Shown: positions 11,660 to 21,914, counted from the stretch's first letter. The stretch is 64,000 nt of DNA from Ditylenchus dipsaci (GCA_004194705.1 SADC01001287.1:496001-560000); one strand, 5' to 3'. Translations and numbers: made by a program. Notes: generated by a model from the sequence alone, not told the origin.

Positions 11660-12335
11660 TGCATTTTAGCATTTGAAATTGCCGAGTAAAATAAGGTGCT
11701 TGATTCATAAAGAATGCTGAATTCAAAATTAGCAAAATTACTGAATAAATATATTTTTATAGTTTTTAAGATATGATTAAATTCGACATCTAATCGAAAT
11801 CTTATCGAGTTGATTAATTTTTTTATCCTCTCGCACTAGTTTTACCGTCAATCATCGTACAAATCATCTCTACAAAGTATTTGGGTCGACTGTGTATGTT
11901 TGTGTGTGTGTCGCCATTTGGAGTGGTTCCGTCGTGCCAGTTATAACTTTTTTCTGAGAGACTTTTTGTCAGGCAAGTTTGTACTTGTTGGACAGCCCTT
12001 TTGACGGCGAAGGACCTTTTGTATAAAGAATTGGGGTTTGCTGCAAAGAATTAATATTTTGACTTTAGAAGTTAAAAATCGATTTTGGTATAGCTTGAAC
12101 TCAAGACGGTGGCGACGTTAGGCGCCTTTCGCCCCTTGTAATTCTATATTAAGCATTCTGAACACACAAATTTATATCTAAACTTCAAGTTTTACAAATC
12201 TCTCTTTCGCACAGATCGCCTTTTAAAAGACCATTGCTGTGGTCGATAACGAGAATTTCACAAGTTTGAATGCGCGCGGGAAATTACTTTTATTGCGAAA
12301 TTATTCACAAATATTTTTTAGCAAACTAGCAATCA
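11660..12335. other. Intergenic, no gene seen
   Basis: Unique-looking AT-rich sequence between the hAT-like element and a tRNA-like sequence upstream of elongin C. No exon supported. Confidence 0.45.
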
Positions 12336-12339
12336 AATC

Positions 12340-12418
12340 ATCGAGAAGCCAAAGCCTTTAGGAATCAAACCTACTAGCATTAAAGACCGGTAGACGCGCT
12401 TTACCACTGCACTAACTT
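12340..12418 (-). repeat. tRNA-like sequence (SINE head or tRNA relic)
   Basis: Read on the minus strand, an A-box-like TTAGTGCAGTGGTAAAGCG is followed by a B-box-like GGTTTGATTCC at about the right spacing. A clean seven-base-pair acceptor stem and anticodon stem are not visible, so a functional tRNA is unlikely. Confidence 0.5.
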
Positions 12419-12707
12419 GTTTGTTTTTCCCTATCTTAATCTAAGTAACTTCACTTCAAAAACAACGAAAGATAAAAAAAGTGGTGTCCCGCGCGCATTC
12501 GAACGTGTGAAACGAACGTGTGTCGACAACGGCTATTATCCTTTTTTGTGTCTCCATCTGGAATGTGTGTTTAGTGTCATTTAAAAGTACCTAAAGTATC
12601 GGTTGTTTAATTTTAAAATCTGCATAACAACATTAGACATTTGACAACTTACTGGCTTTTTGGAGTAATTCGAAAAATTGGGACATTAAAATTAAAAAAT
12701 TAAGATC

Positions 12708-13265
12708 ATGTCTGAATTTGGTGGCACAGAAGGGCCCGACGCACCATACGTCAAGTTGTTGAGCAGTGATGGACACGAATTTATCATCAAGGTTTGGTTT
12801 GTTACTTTTCTTAAAGTCAAAAGAGTATAGCCGCACCTTTTCAGAGAGAGAATGCTTTGACTTCTGGAACCATTAAAGCAATGCTGTCGGGTCCAGGACA
12901 ATATGCTGAGAACGAATCGAACGAAGTTAACTTCAGAGAAATTCCATCGCATGTGCTTCAGGTTAACTATAAAAATAAACTTTTACAAGTCTTACAAAAA
13001 TAAACCTTTAGAAAGTGTGCCACTATTTCTCATACAAAGGTAAGTTTTTTAGTCAAGAACCAAAAATAAACTATTGGTGATAAACTTTCCACCTGCCTAT
13101 CATACGATGAATTTTTTTAGTTCGCTACACAAACAGTGCCACGGAAATTCCAGGTGACTAAAGCTAGAATGTGAAATAAAATCTGATTTGTTTATTTTAG
13201 AATTCCTAGTTGCCCCGGAACTGTCTTTGGAACTGCTAATGGCTGCCAACTTCCTTGATTGCTGA
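12708..13265 (+). CDS. ELOC: Elongin C
   Basis: Five exons (12708-12791, 12845-12961, 13012-13039, 13121-13153, 13201-13265) with GT-AG introns of 47-81 bp encode 108 residues. Blocks such as [61 protein letters not shown] and [10 protein letters not shown] are those of elongin C, and the length agrees with the 112-residue human protein. Elongin C has a Skp1/BTB-type fold, pairs with elongin B, and links BC-box receptors such as VHL and SOCS proteins to cullin-RING ubiquitin ligases; it is also part of the elongin transcription factor. No stop or frameshift is present, so this is a functional gene. The ATG precedes the expected acidic N-terminus. AATAAA follows 73 bp after the stop. Confidence 0.97.
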
Positions 13266-13337
13266 GAAAAATTTGACATTAAAATCAACTTTGTTTGTAT
13301 TGTATGAAGACTAGGGGAGCCCAGGAACAGATATTTC

Positions 13338-13343
13338 AATAAA
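13338..13343 (+). terminator. Poly(A) signal of elongin C
   Basis: AATAAA 73 bp after the elongin C stop codon, before the element that begins at 13506. Confidence 0.75.
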
Positions 13344-13549
13344 GATTTGAAAAATGAATATTAGCTTTATTTTAAATATTTTAAACGTGCTTCGCGCGTT
13401 GTACTGGTACTAGATGGCCGCTCAAAGTGGCCAAAATTTATAACAAAATATGCTTATTATAAAAAAATCGCGTATTTTTTGAATATCAACTTTAACAGAT
13501 TGGATGGGCTTCGCCCATTTCGCGCCCGAGCCATTTCGCGCCCTAGGAC

Positions 13550-13660
13550 ATTTCGCGCCCGCCAATTTCATGCCTTAGGACAAATGGCGCCCGATCTGAG
13601 GTTACAGGTTCAAATCCTGATGGTTGCAGTATTTTTTTCCTTGAATGATAGTCATAAACC
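13550..13660 (+). repeat. Left arm of internal inverted repeat, tRNA-like B box
   Basis: About 100 bp, including GGCGCCCGATCTGAGG and GGTTCAAATCCTGATGG, recur in reverse complement at 15240-15353. GGTTCAAATCC matches a pol III B box, so the arm may contain a tRNA-derived fragment. Confidence 0.7.
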
Positions 13661-14072
13661 ATTTTCTATAGCACCTGCAATCCTTAGGGTGGTATTGCTA
13701 AAACAGCGATTGACTCGCAGGAACCCCAGTTCTAGAGTAGTTCCGTGCCTCGTTCTGGTTGTTGTAATTAGGTAGTGGTACCCAACGCTCTTCTCTACTT
13801 CTAAATCCATCTTATGCAACGAACCCAAAAGGGTATCCACTTATATTGTGTATGTGGTTTATGTGGTGAAATTTTTTTCGTCATCAAATCCAGCTAAATT
13901 TTAGATTTGTTAATTATTTTTGGGAGTTACATAACATATGTAAGATTCAGGTGTTTTTGGCTTTGATTGTATTTTTTTGTTTATTTTTGTGCGATTTTGC
14001 TTCGAGTTATACACTCTCTTTATCTCTAGTTTTTGAATAGACGTAATGAAACTTTTTTCCAGAAGTGAAAAG

Positions 14073-14551
14073 ATGATAGAATCTTCTGCCGTGCAAGCCC
14101 TCGCTGTTGGACTTGACAAGAGGCACAAGTTGACCAAGAATTTTCGCAAGGTGCGTCAGACTCGTCACAAGGGCCGTCTGTGAAAAAAGTCGCGTGTGGT
14201 CCGTGAATTAGTGCAAGAAGTGACTGGCTTAACTCCCTACGAGCGTCGTGTCATGGAGTTTCTCCAAATCAGGTTAGTTTTTTTCTCTGAGTGCACTCAA
14301 GCTTTTAGTCAAGTTACCAGACCTTTTACATTGGCGCAGTGCATTGATGGTGCCTATTAAAAAACTTATATGGAGTTGACTGCATAAAACCTTATCTTCT
14401 TACTTCTAAACCATATAACGCCTCAATTTTCAGCAAGGACAAGATGGCTCTGAAGTTCCTGAAGAGACGTGCTGATCAGCACACCCATGCCAAGCAAAAG
14501 CGTGATGAAATTCAGACCATCCGAACCAACATGCGCGAGCATCACGAATGA
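14073..14551 (+). CDS. RPL36: Ribosomal protein L36 (eL36), in-frame TGA
   Basis: Exon 14073-14272, intron 14273-14433 (GT-AG, junction inside a Ser codon), exon 14434-14551. The frame gives [33 protein letters not shown] and [13 protein letters not shown], which fit eukaryotic eL36 along its whole length (about 105 residues). eL36 is a small basic protein of the large ribosomal subunit. A TGA at 14181-14183 interrupts the conserved basic segment where Ser or Thr is usual; one base change from TCA would explain it. This is the only lesion in the window's host genes that is not a homopolymer length change. The retained intron rules out a processed pseudogene. It lies between the inverted ends of a MULE-like element, so it may be a captured, inactive copy. 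AATAAA is at 14607-14612. Confidence 0.85.
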
Positions 14552-14606
14552 AGGAATCATCTTGTTGTTGTTGAAAGCCTATCATCTTTTGTTGTTTCGA
14601 ATTAAG

Positions 14607-14612
14607 AATAAA
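14607..14612 (+). terminator. Poly(A) signal of the RPL36 copy
   Basis: AATAAA 56 bp after the TGA terminator at 14549-14551, showing that the copied region includes the 3' end of the gene. Confidence 0.6.
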
Positions 14613-14904
14613 GTGTTGACTCTTTTGTCAATATATTTATTGTGGTGGAACGGAATAAGATGAATGCGAGTTACCAGGTGCTGACATCGATAAGTTTCGT
14701 CGCGGCCAAAATTGCTGGCCTTTAATTTGCACTGTAACGCGCCGGTACACATCTTTAAGACAAGTTTAGTCTACTTTTTGAGCAATGAAAACTTGAAAAA
14801 ATACGGTCAATACAAAAAAGTGCCCAGGAAATGTGAAAAAGTGCCGAGTTTTCTTGGCATTCTTGGCAGAGGCCTAAATTTGTTAACCTTTTTTCAATTT
14901 CAAT

Positions 14905-15125
14905 ACCATGAGAAAGCCATGCGATTCTAGTTTTTCAAGAGGTATCAGTTGTTGCATCATCCTCGCGAAATACAGCGCTAAAAGGAAACAGTATAAAGGA
15001 AGTCAGAAAAATAATTTGGTTCATACTTTTACCTCGTTGTGCTGAATTTTGCGAGGAGGATGCAACAAGTGATACCTCGTTAGAAATTGAAATCGCATAC
15101 CCTTATTCTTTTGTCCCAAAAATAA
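14905..15125. mobile_element. Fold-back element, family 2
   Basis: Left arm GCGATTCTAGTT, GAGGTATCA and TTGCATCATCCTCGC; right arm GCGAGGAGGATGCAAC, TGATACCTC and GAAATCGCAT. The arms share GCGATTCTAGTTTCT-type blocks and the loop motif GGTTCATACTTTTACC with the fold-backs near 38.0 and 44.5 kb. Confidence 0.6.
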
Positions 15126-15239
15126 GGAAAAGGAGCTGCTAAATATCGGAATAATAGTACGGTCACTAGCCAAAATATGGTCACCAGCCAGAACACCGTC
15201 CCTTGGAAAAATCCTTGAGAACCTGCATTTCAGCACTGA

Positions 15240-15353
15240 GAAAGAATACGGAGACTTTCAAGAAAAAATACTGCAACCATCAGGATTTGAACCTGTAACC
15301 TCAGATCGGGCGCCATTTGTCCCAGGCATGAAATGGGCGGGCGTGATCGGCAG
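15240..15353 (-). repeat. Right arm of internal inverted repeat
   Basis: Reverse complement of 13550-13660, ending outward in GGGCGGGCG units like the ends of the composite element. Together with 13506 it could define an older or alternative element of about 1.85 kb carrying only RPL36. Confidence 0.65.
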
Positions 15354-15354
15354 T

Positions 15355-15440
15355 TATCGCTGAAGACGTCGAGATGGATGAAGATGAGGAAGACAGATTG
15401 GCCGTAGCCAGGATCCAAGAAGACATGTGGTGAATTAATA
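15355..15440 (+). CDS. Acidic coding fragment, unidentified
   Basis: An open frame immediately outside the inner arm reads AVIAEDVEMDEDEEDRL then AVARIQEDM before a stop at 15434. The composition is coding-like and a GTGAAT donor is near 15432. It may be an exon of the same unknown gene as the fragment at 15761, or a chance frame. I do not recognise it. Confidence 0.25.
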
Positions 15441-15504
15441 TTGTCCACTCGTATATTGTTGTTGTAACTTCGCCCGTTTATGATTGTTATCTCATTGTTG
15501 GAAC

Positions 15505-16553
15505 GGAGCAACAGAACCTTTGGGGCCCCACTCGCCAGAACCAAAGGGGTCCCACTCGCCAGAACCAAAGGGGTCCCACTCGCCAGAAGCAAAGGGGTCC
15601 CACTCGGCAGAACCAGAGGGGTCCCACTCGCCAGAAGCAAAGGGGTCCCACTCGGCAGAACCAGAGGGGTCCCACTCGCCAGAAGCAAAGGGGTCCCACT
15701 CGGCAGAACCAGAGGGGTCCCACTCGCCAGAACCAGGGGGTCCCAAGAGGTACCAATGAATTGTCAAATGCTTTCCAGCCACCAGAAGTCGAACGAGACG
15801 TCGCTGAACCGGAAGTGCAGGGTGACGTTGCTGTACAAATCGAGGGACTTCCGAGCGGATTGGTGGTGGGATCAGCCGTGGCCGTTAAGCGGGAAAAAGA
15901 AGATTTGTGCAGTCGTCGTAGAGATGTCCGCCGAAGAAATCACAGTTCAGTTTGGCACAGGAAAGCGGTTCCCTTATCGACGCTATCTATAAAATAAAAT
16001 TAATGTCTTTCTGTCTGAATAGGTCATTGTATGTGAATGATAATTAAATAAAGATTTAAATAAAGTTTGTGAATGAGACCCCTGGTTCTGGCGAGTGGGA
16101 CCCCTCTGGTTCTGCCGAGTGGGACCCTTTGCTTCTGGCGAGTGGGACCCCTCTGGTTCTGCCGAGTGGGACCCTTTGGTTCTGGCGAGTGGGACCCTTT
16201 GGTTCTGGCGAGTGGGACCCCTTTGGCTCTGGCGAGTGGGACCCCTTTGGTTCTGGCGAGTGGGACCCCTTTGGTTCTGGCGAGTGGGGCCCCAAATAAA
16301 TAAAACACAAACTGAGTAAAAATTAAAAATGAGGATATTTTCGCATAAGAAACAACGCGGAAATTCAGAATGAAAACAATTTAAAAAAAACAATGGCAAA
16401 AGATAGCAGGGACCCCTTTGGTTCTGCCGAGTGGGACCCCTTTGGTTCTGGCGAGTGGGACCCCTTTGGTTCTGGCGAGTGGGACCCCTTTGGTTCTGGC
16501 GAGTGGGACCCCTTTGGTTCTGGCGAGTGGGGCCCCAAAGGTTCTGGATAGCC
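15505..16553. mobile_element. Array-ended element, 24-bp repeats, 8-bp duplication
   Basis: It starts GGAGCAACAGAACC and ends GGTTCTGGATAGCC. GTTGGAAC flanks both ends exactly (15497-15504 and 16554-16561). Next to the ends are tandem arrays of a 24-bp unit containing CACTCGCCAGAACC: about ten units at 15524-15748 on the plus strand, and inverted arrays at 16078-16300 and 16410-16545. Each array closes with GGGGCCCC. The single-stranded form would fold into a very long hairpin. The frames read through these arrays are repeat artefacts. The array-type ends and 8-bp duplication suggest a MULE relative. It encloses the coding fragment at 15761-15992. Confidence 0.65.
15761..15992 (+). CDS. Coding fragment inside array-ended element
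   Basis: The frame runs EVERDVAEPEVQGDVAVQ, GLPSGLVVGSAVAVKRE, then, after a one-base change in an A5 run near 15895, ICAVVVEMSAEEITVQF and KRFPYRRYL before a TAA stop. The second half has the alternating hydrophobic pattern of a small beta-barrel domain of the SH3/Tudor/chromo-barrel type, which is an inference only. A TTTCCAG acceptor at 15778 would make 15779-15992 a terminal exon, and AAAATAAA follows. It could be a captured host exon or an element-encoded gene. Family not recognised. Confidence 0.45.
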
Positions 16554-16660
16554 GTTGGAACTTTTTATTGTGAGTTGTACATTTGAAAGATCGAATAAAT
16601 TTAACTCATATTTGATAAGAAATGATGTCTTAAGTAAGTCTTAAATAAAATAGTTGTGAA

Positions 16661-17070
16661 TAGTCAAAAACTAAAATACGAGACAGCAAAAGAAAATTTT
16701 AATGAAGTGAAAGTTGGACTAACGGCAGGAGCAAAGAATTCACTTATTACAAGACAAGTCACGAGTCAATAGGGCCACGAATCGATATGGTCACGAATCG
16801 ATAGTCACGAATCGATACGGTCACGAACTGATACTTTACCGTCCTAGGGCGCTCAAAAACTCAAAAACCAACTAATAGTCAAAAACTAAAATACGAGACA
16901 GCAAAAGAAAATTTTAATGAAGTGAAAGTTGGACTAACGGCAGGAGCAAAGAATTCACTTATTACAAGACAAGTCACGAGTCAATAGGGCCACGAATCGA
17001 TATGGTCACGAATCGATAGTCACGAATCGATACGGTCACGAACTGATACTTTACCGTCCTAGGGCGCGAA
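16661..17070. repeat. Exact 215-bp tandem duplication
   Basis: About 190 bp starting TAGTCAAAAACTAAAATACG at 16661 are repeated without visible change from 16876. Each unit contains several CACGAATCGATA copies and ends GTCCTAGGGCGC. Confidence 0.9.
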
Positions 17071-17122
17071 ATGGTCGGGCGTGAAATGGGGCGGGCGCGA
17101 AATGTCCTATACCCGATTTGAT

Positions 17123-17640
17123 GCCCCTTCAGGCATTTTTAACTTATTCGTATCACTATACCACTCGGGCAAATCGCCCGAAACACACTGTTTGATGCTT
17201 TTTCAAGCATTTGGTTTACATCACCATACCACCTCGGGCAATTTGCCTGAACAACACTGTTTAATGCCACTTAAGACATTTTTAACCCATTCACATTACT
17301 TTACCACTTACGTTAATTTGCCCGTAAAACACTGCTTGACGCCCCTTCAGTCATTTTGACCCTGTCTACATTACTATAACACTCGGGCAATTTGCCTGAA
17401 CAACACCGTTTAATGTCACTTAAAGCATTTTAAACCCATCAACATCACTTTACCACTTCAGTTAATTTGCCCGAAGAACAGCGTTTGACGCCCTTTGAGG
17501 CATTTTGACCATGTCTACATTATTATACCTCTTCGAGTAAGCAGCCTAATCAACACCGTTCCGCACTGCTTGAGGCATTTTCACCCTCTACACATATCTA
17601 TACCACTTCAGGCAATTTTCCTGAACAACACCTTGTAAGG
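17123..17640. repeat. Degenerate tandem repeat, about 74-bp unit
   Basis: Seven diverged copies carry the same ordered motifs: CACTGTTTGATGC, AGGCATTTT, TATACCACT and GGGCAATTTGCCTGAAC. Within each unit GGCAATTTGCC is a short palindrome. The array starts right at the end of the composite MULE-like element. Confidence 0.8.
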
Positions 17641-17792
17641 ACACTGAAAATATCGCTTATCTTATCTAATCTGTCTGATCATTCTGACCCAAACCTTTTT
17701 ATGTTGGATAGCTGAGATATTGCAGTTTTGCCCTTTTAGTCAGCCCAACTTCTTAAAAATTTCGGAACACCCCCCAAAAATGGAACTGGTGC

Positions 17793-17998
17793 ACAATATG
17801 CGCCACATTTTTTTTTCTTGAAAAATGCCTTGGTCCCCCTGTTGTTTTGAATGTGACTATGTTCAAGGTGATCGTGTTAACCATAATCACCATGATCACA
17901 ATATTATCATAACTCCAATGGACAGGGAGGACCTTCAAAACAACAGGGGGGACCAAGGCATTTTTCAAGAAAAAAAAATGTGGCGCATATTGTTCCCA
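17793..17998. mobile_element. Palindromic MITE with GGTCCCCCTGTT core
   Basis: The left arm (ATATGCGCCACATTTTTTTT, CTTGAAAAATGCCTTGGTCC) pairs with the right arm over about 70 bp. The TTGGTCCCCCTGTT core recurs in the palindrome at 20349-20625. Confidence 0.75.
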
Positions 17999-18180
17999 AA
18001 AAATCGAAAGAAAAAAAAAATTTTGCCCTGAAAAATTGTGATCGAAAAGTTGAGCTAGAAAAAAAATTTTCCGAGCTCCCCATAAAAAGTTGCTCGAGAG
18101 ATGTGCAAAAATTTAAAAAAAAAAGTGTCCGGAATATACGGAACAAAGAGCTTTTACACTCAGGCTTGTTTTATTGTATA

Positions 18181-18443
18181 CCGTATTTTCTCTATTAATT
18201 ACCCCGGGGTAATTATTTTTCAACCCCTGAATAATCGAAAAAAAAATATTTTGATTTTGAGATATTTGGGTGCTCAACCAAAATCTAAAAAGTGGAATCG
18301 ACTAAGTTCGCGATGATTAAGAAAACGCAAAAAACAGATTTGCAAAATAATTTTTTTAAGCTGAGATACAGGGTGCTTATGGGGGGTAATTAATAGAGAG
18401 GGGGTAATTATTAGAGAGGGGGTAATTGATAGAGAAAATACGG
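18181..18443. mobile_element. MITE, CCGTATTTTCTCTATTAA family
   Basis: Ends CCGTATTTTCTCTATTAATT and the reverse complement, both flanked by TA. Similar TA-flanked elements occur at 31879, 40894, 42916 and 59970. Confidence 0.75.
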
Positions 18444-20340
18444 TATAGTGACTAGGGGGCCCGAACAGTGGAAAAACTACGTTAGAACTTCTAACTTAGA
18501 AGACAAAAAAGTAATACAAAGGCAATAGAAAAAAAAAGCAAAAAAATTCAGGGTATAGAACGCGCTTCGCGCGTCTGACTGTATCTAGAGAGCTTTGTTC
18601 CAAAGCTCAAACTAAAGCTGTCAGCTGCTTCGCAGCTGACAGCTTCACGCTATGTAGTTTATACGCTTAAAAAGCGCTTCAAAACAGTCTTAAGTCATGC
18701 CTGCAAGCGACTTCGAACCACCCTCCAACCACCCTCGAGCTATTCTTAACCCCTCTCCAACCACCCTGAATTGGTTCAGTTTTTTGTAAAATTCTTGAGA
18801 TTTTTGATTACTCATATAAAATATTGAAATTTCATATTGCTTTTTACATTCTGGCGCATCATTTGCGCTATCATAACACCAAATTATGAGATAATTTCAC
18901 TATTTTCATTACAATTCAAGGCTTTAAAAATTGAATTTTCCTCGAAAACCTCGAAAACTTCGAAAATTTTTTAGATTAACAGTTTTTTTCTGAAAATGCC
19001 TTTTTCAGAAATAGAAATAAAATATTTTATGTTGTTCTTCGCCTTCTTGCGCATCTTTCACGTACAAAATGATTTAGCGCTAAAAAATTAAAGCCACCCT
19101 TGACCCTCCTGGAGACAACCACCTGAACCCCGAAATTTCGACCCTCAGGATATCCTGTGTTGGTTCAGGTTTTTGTAAATTTTTCGAGGTTTCTAATTAC
19201 ACATATGAAATATTAAAGTTTTATGTTGTTCTACACATTGTGTCGCATCATTTGCGCTATCATATCTAAAAGTCAAAATTTTGAGTTTAAACCCGGTTTT
19301 TTGGCATGTTTCTGAAGCCAACCTTAGATTGTTTCTGAATTTCGAATTTGAGTAAAGAAAGGTTGTTTTATATTAATAGAAACTGCACTACTTTCAATTA
19401 AAAATATACACTAAAAATTCAGAATTAAATTAGAAAACGCAAATAAAAAATCGAAACTGCAAGTAATTTCGAGTACCCTTTTAAAAGTACATCGAAGAAG
19501 AAAAACATGCAAGGTGCACTTAAAAATTGACAAAAATATCGAAAAACCCTAATGTTGGTAATTAATTTCGCCTGCTAATCTGTCAAATTCAACATTTGAA
19601 TTTATCTTAAACCCAAATCTACCCATGTGTATCGCAAATGGACGTAAATTTTGATGGTTTGATTCTCGCCCATTTTTCTACCTTTATGAGCTGATCTTTT
19701 TCGATTTGTTGCTCTGCGTTTCGGCTTTCAGATGTGTTTTTTACAAATCTTTGAAGCATATTTAATTTTTTACAAAAGTGCAAATGGACATGTCGATTCG
19801 GACGAAAAAATCGATTTTATTCTTTCGTATGAAATTACTTAAAATCGTACAGTATCTTTAGCACACTGCCTTCAAAGTGATTTCAAAAATATTATTTTTG
19901 ATTTTTAACAATTGCTTTTTTTTTTGGTTGTGAAAAATTTCACTGAAAAAGCGGTAAATTTTGACAAGTTCACAAGAATTTTGATTTTAAATTTATTTTT
20001 TGTATATCAATGCCATGATATTTTAAAGCCATGTGGTGAAACAGACTGAAGCTATGTTCGCAATGCGACACTTTCATTCTCACTTTCACTTTGACTTTCA
20101 CTCTAACTTTCACTCACTGCATTTACAATGCAGGATAAATTTCTCTAACACACCCCGTTTTTGATCAGTTCTAAGTTCTAAGGTGTAGGAATAATGAGAA
20201 AAACAGCTCTAGGACAATTCGTCCACGCTCAATAATCTCAATACCCTGGGTAGGTACCCACCCAAGGTGGTCGACCCCAAATTTTGGAAAAGTAAACACC
20301 AAATTCCAATTTAATAACTACCAATTAGACAACCCCAAAC
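18444..20340. other. No gene; diverged direct repeats and a microsatellite
   Basis: A GC-rich palindromic patch (CGCGCTTCGCGCG, GCTGTCAGCTGCTTCGCAGC) is at 18560-18650. A block ending GGCGCATCATTTGCGCTATC at 18770-18885 recurs at 19150-19265. A (CTTTCA)n-like microsatellite is at 20072-20117. No splice-consistent exon was found. Confidence 0.55.
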
Positions 20341-20348
20341 CCCACTGA

Positions 20349-20625
20349 GAGTCTCGGAAAAAAGTGCCGGAAATTTGCCTTGGTCCCCCTGTTTTTTCGA
20401 TGAAATGTGACAGCAACAAAATGTGTGTTCTTCGCTGTGATTCTTTTGGATTGGGATTCTTTTGTGTCGAGCACACTGTGTCGAGTGTTAGTGAATTGTG
20501 TGGTGAAATAAAAAGTTTTGAAGTGCATTGAATGGGTAAACGTATTCTGCCATCAAAAACAACAGGGGGGGGGGGACCAAGGCGAATTTCGGCACTTTTT
20601 TCACGTTTCCGAGGCTCTTAGTTTC
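20349..20625. mobile_element. Palindromic MITE, GGTCCCCCTGTT family
   Basis: The left arm (GAGAGTCTCGGAAAAAAGTG, TTTGCCTTGGTCCCCCTGTT) is answered on the right by AACAGGGGGG, GACCAAGGCG and CACTTTTTTCACG. The core is the same as in the element at 17793. Confidence 0.7.
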
Positions 20626-20816
20626 CACTTTTTATTTATGTGGGAAAAAACCCTCCTGGCTAGCCATAGTAAATCGACTATGCTCTACAACATGGCATTA
20701 TCAGAATTTGCATATCGAATTTTACAGTTCGGGGGGTTCCCTTGTGAGTAGAAACACACGGGACACCATTGATCAATCATCTTCGGAAGACTTGTAGACA
20801 ACCCGTAAACAACTTC

Positions 20817-20920
20817 GGTTCTTGTCGGTTATCCGGACTACCTTGGACTACCTCGGACTACTTTCTGAGACTTTTCGATGCATAAAACCAAGGTAGTCCG
20901 GATAACCGACAAGAACCACA
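20817..20920. repeat. Short perfect inverted repeat
   Basis: A 32-bp arm starting CGGTTCTTGTCGGTTATCCG is exactly reverse-complemented at the right end, enclosing about 40 bp with two more GGACTACCT copies. It would form a strong hairpin. Confidence 0.85.
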
Positions 20921-21331
20921 ACTTCTTTTATTATGCTCGAATTAGCACAGAAAACAAGTTTCGGAACCTGAAAAAAAACTTTTAAAAAATTGCACAAAGT
21001 AAATGACCACTTGGTTACACTGGTGCATGGACCATTAAACATAACTGCGATTCGTAAAAAGAAAAATATGTGAATTGATGAGGATAACTTTCAAGACAAA
21101 AATGTTCAAAAAGTTCCTCTCACTTCGCCCTCACTTTGTGTCCCACTTGACGATGATTATCTAAGCAATTATCTGCAATTCATTTTCTGTAAAAGCTGTC
21201 CAAAAATGTGAGAAAAAGTGAGAAAATTTCCAAGAACTCCTCTTCGGCAGACAACAATGGGGTTATAAAGACAAGCAAGGTTAGGCCAATTAGAACTTTA
21301 AAAACCCTAAACCAACCCTAACACACTTATA

Positions 21332-21871
21332 GAAGCATTATTGAAGACACTTCCCTAGCTCAATTGCCCGAAAAACTGTGGCTGGTCTCATGGGCTGTAA
21401 GTCTACTACAAAGAATGGATCCCGTCTTATTCCAATATTTTACAGATCTGGATCCGCATAGCCTGGCTAATAGTGCAGCCAACAGTGAAAAGGGAGGACA
21501 GAAAACAATAAAGCTACATTCCAGGTCCATTTAACCTAGTCACCCAACTCCACATCTTTGTTCCACTGTTCAACAAGGTCAGAAAAATTGTGCAAGTGGA
21601 CGAGATAAGCACCCCCACCGTGCCAACTATGTTCAAAGAGGTGGCAAGCATACCTATCTTTTCTGACCAAGAACTGTTTGTGATGGACGCGGAGAACTCG
21701 GAGCTGAGCTCGACTCAAGATTGTATATTGGAGTGTATTAGACTTGTGGTTCAAAAGCAACTGGACACACAGTCCAGGCTTAGAGCTGCCATTCTAGATA
21801 TACTCAGACTATTGCTGGAATTCGTGCAATATACTATTGGAACCCCAGCAGCTAAGTTTGCATCTAATTAA
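21332..21871 (+). CDS. Coding fragment, unidentified, one frameshift
   Basis: A splice-acceptor-like CTTATAG precedes an open frame containing SLAQLPEKLWLVSWAVSLLQ, MDPVLFQYFTDLDP and SEKGGQKTIKL. It shifts frame at about 21520 in a CC pair and continues FNLVTQLHIFVPLFNK, SIPIFSDQELFVMDAE, LECIRLVVQKQLD and LLLEFVQYTIG to a TAA at 21869. Removing one C restores a single frame of about 180 codons. The sequence is helix-rich and leucine-rich, like part of a large scaffold or HEAT-like protein, but I do not recognise it. It is bounded by repeats on both sides, so it may be the last exon of a gene or an isolated captured piece. Confidence 0.45.
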
Positions 21872-21914
21872 AGCGGCCAGCCAAGCGAGAATGTGAGTGG
21901 ATGTTTTCTTATGT

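Larger units (their letters stand above)
13506..17114. mobile_element. MULE-like composite element enclosing RPL36
   Basis: The left end starts GGGCTTCGCCC followed by copies of CATTTCGCGCCC. The right end, read in reverse complement, starts GGGTATAGGA followed by the same CATTTCGCGCCC units. The flanking octamers are GATTGGAT (13498-13505) and GATTTGAT (17115-17122), matching 7 of 8 (8 of 9 with the next base). Starting with GGG, array-type ends and an 8-9 bp duplication are all shared with the autonomous MULE at 8766. No transposase is encoded. Inside are RPL36, a second inverted copy of the left end (15240-15353), a smaller array-ended element and a 215-bp duplication. It is best read as a gene-carrying (Pack-MULE-like) element, but nested insertion around a resident gene is possible. 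Confidence 0.55.

Noticed and set aside
12340..12418. Functional tRNA gene
   Set aside because: A and B boxes are present but acceptor and anticodon stems do not pair properly.
15480..15992. Several long overlapping open frames on both strands through the CACTCGCC arrays
   Set aside because: They are open because the 24-bp unit is a multiple of three and lacks stops in many frames; the translations are pure repeats. Only the non-repeat tail (15761-15992) is kept.
15500..16550. CRISPR-like array of regularly spaced repeats
   Set aside because: Units abut with no unique spacers, occur in both orientations, and the genome is eukaryotic.
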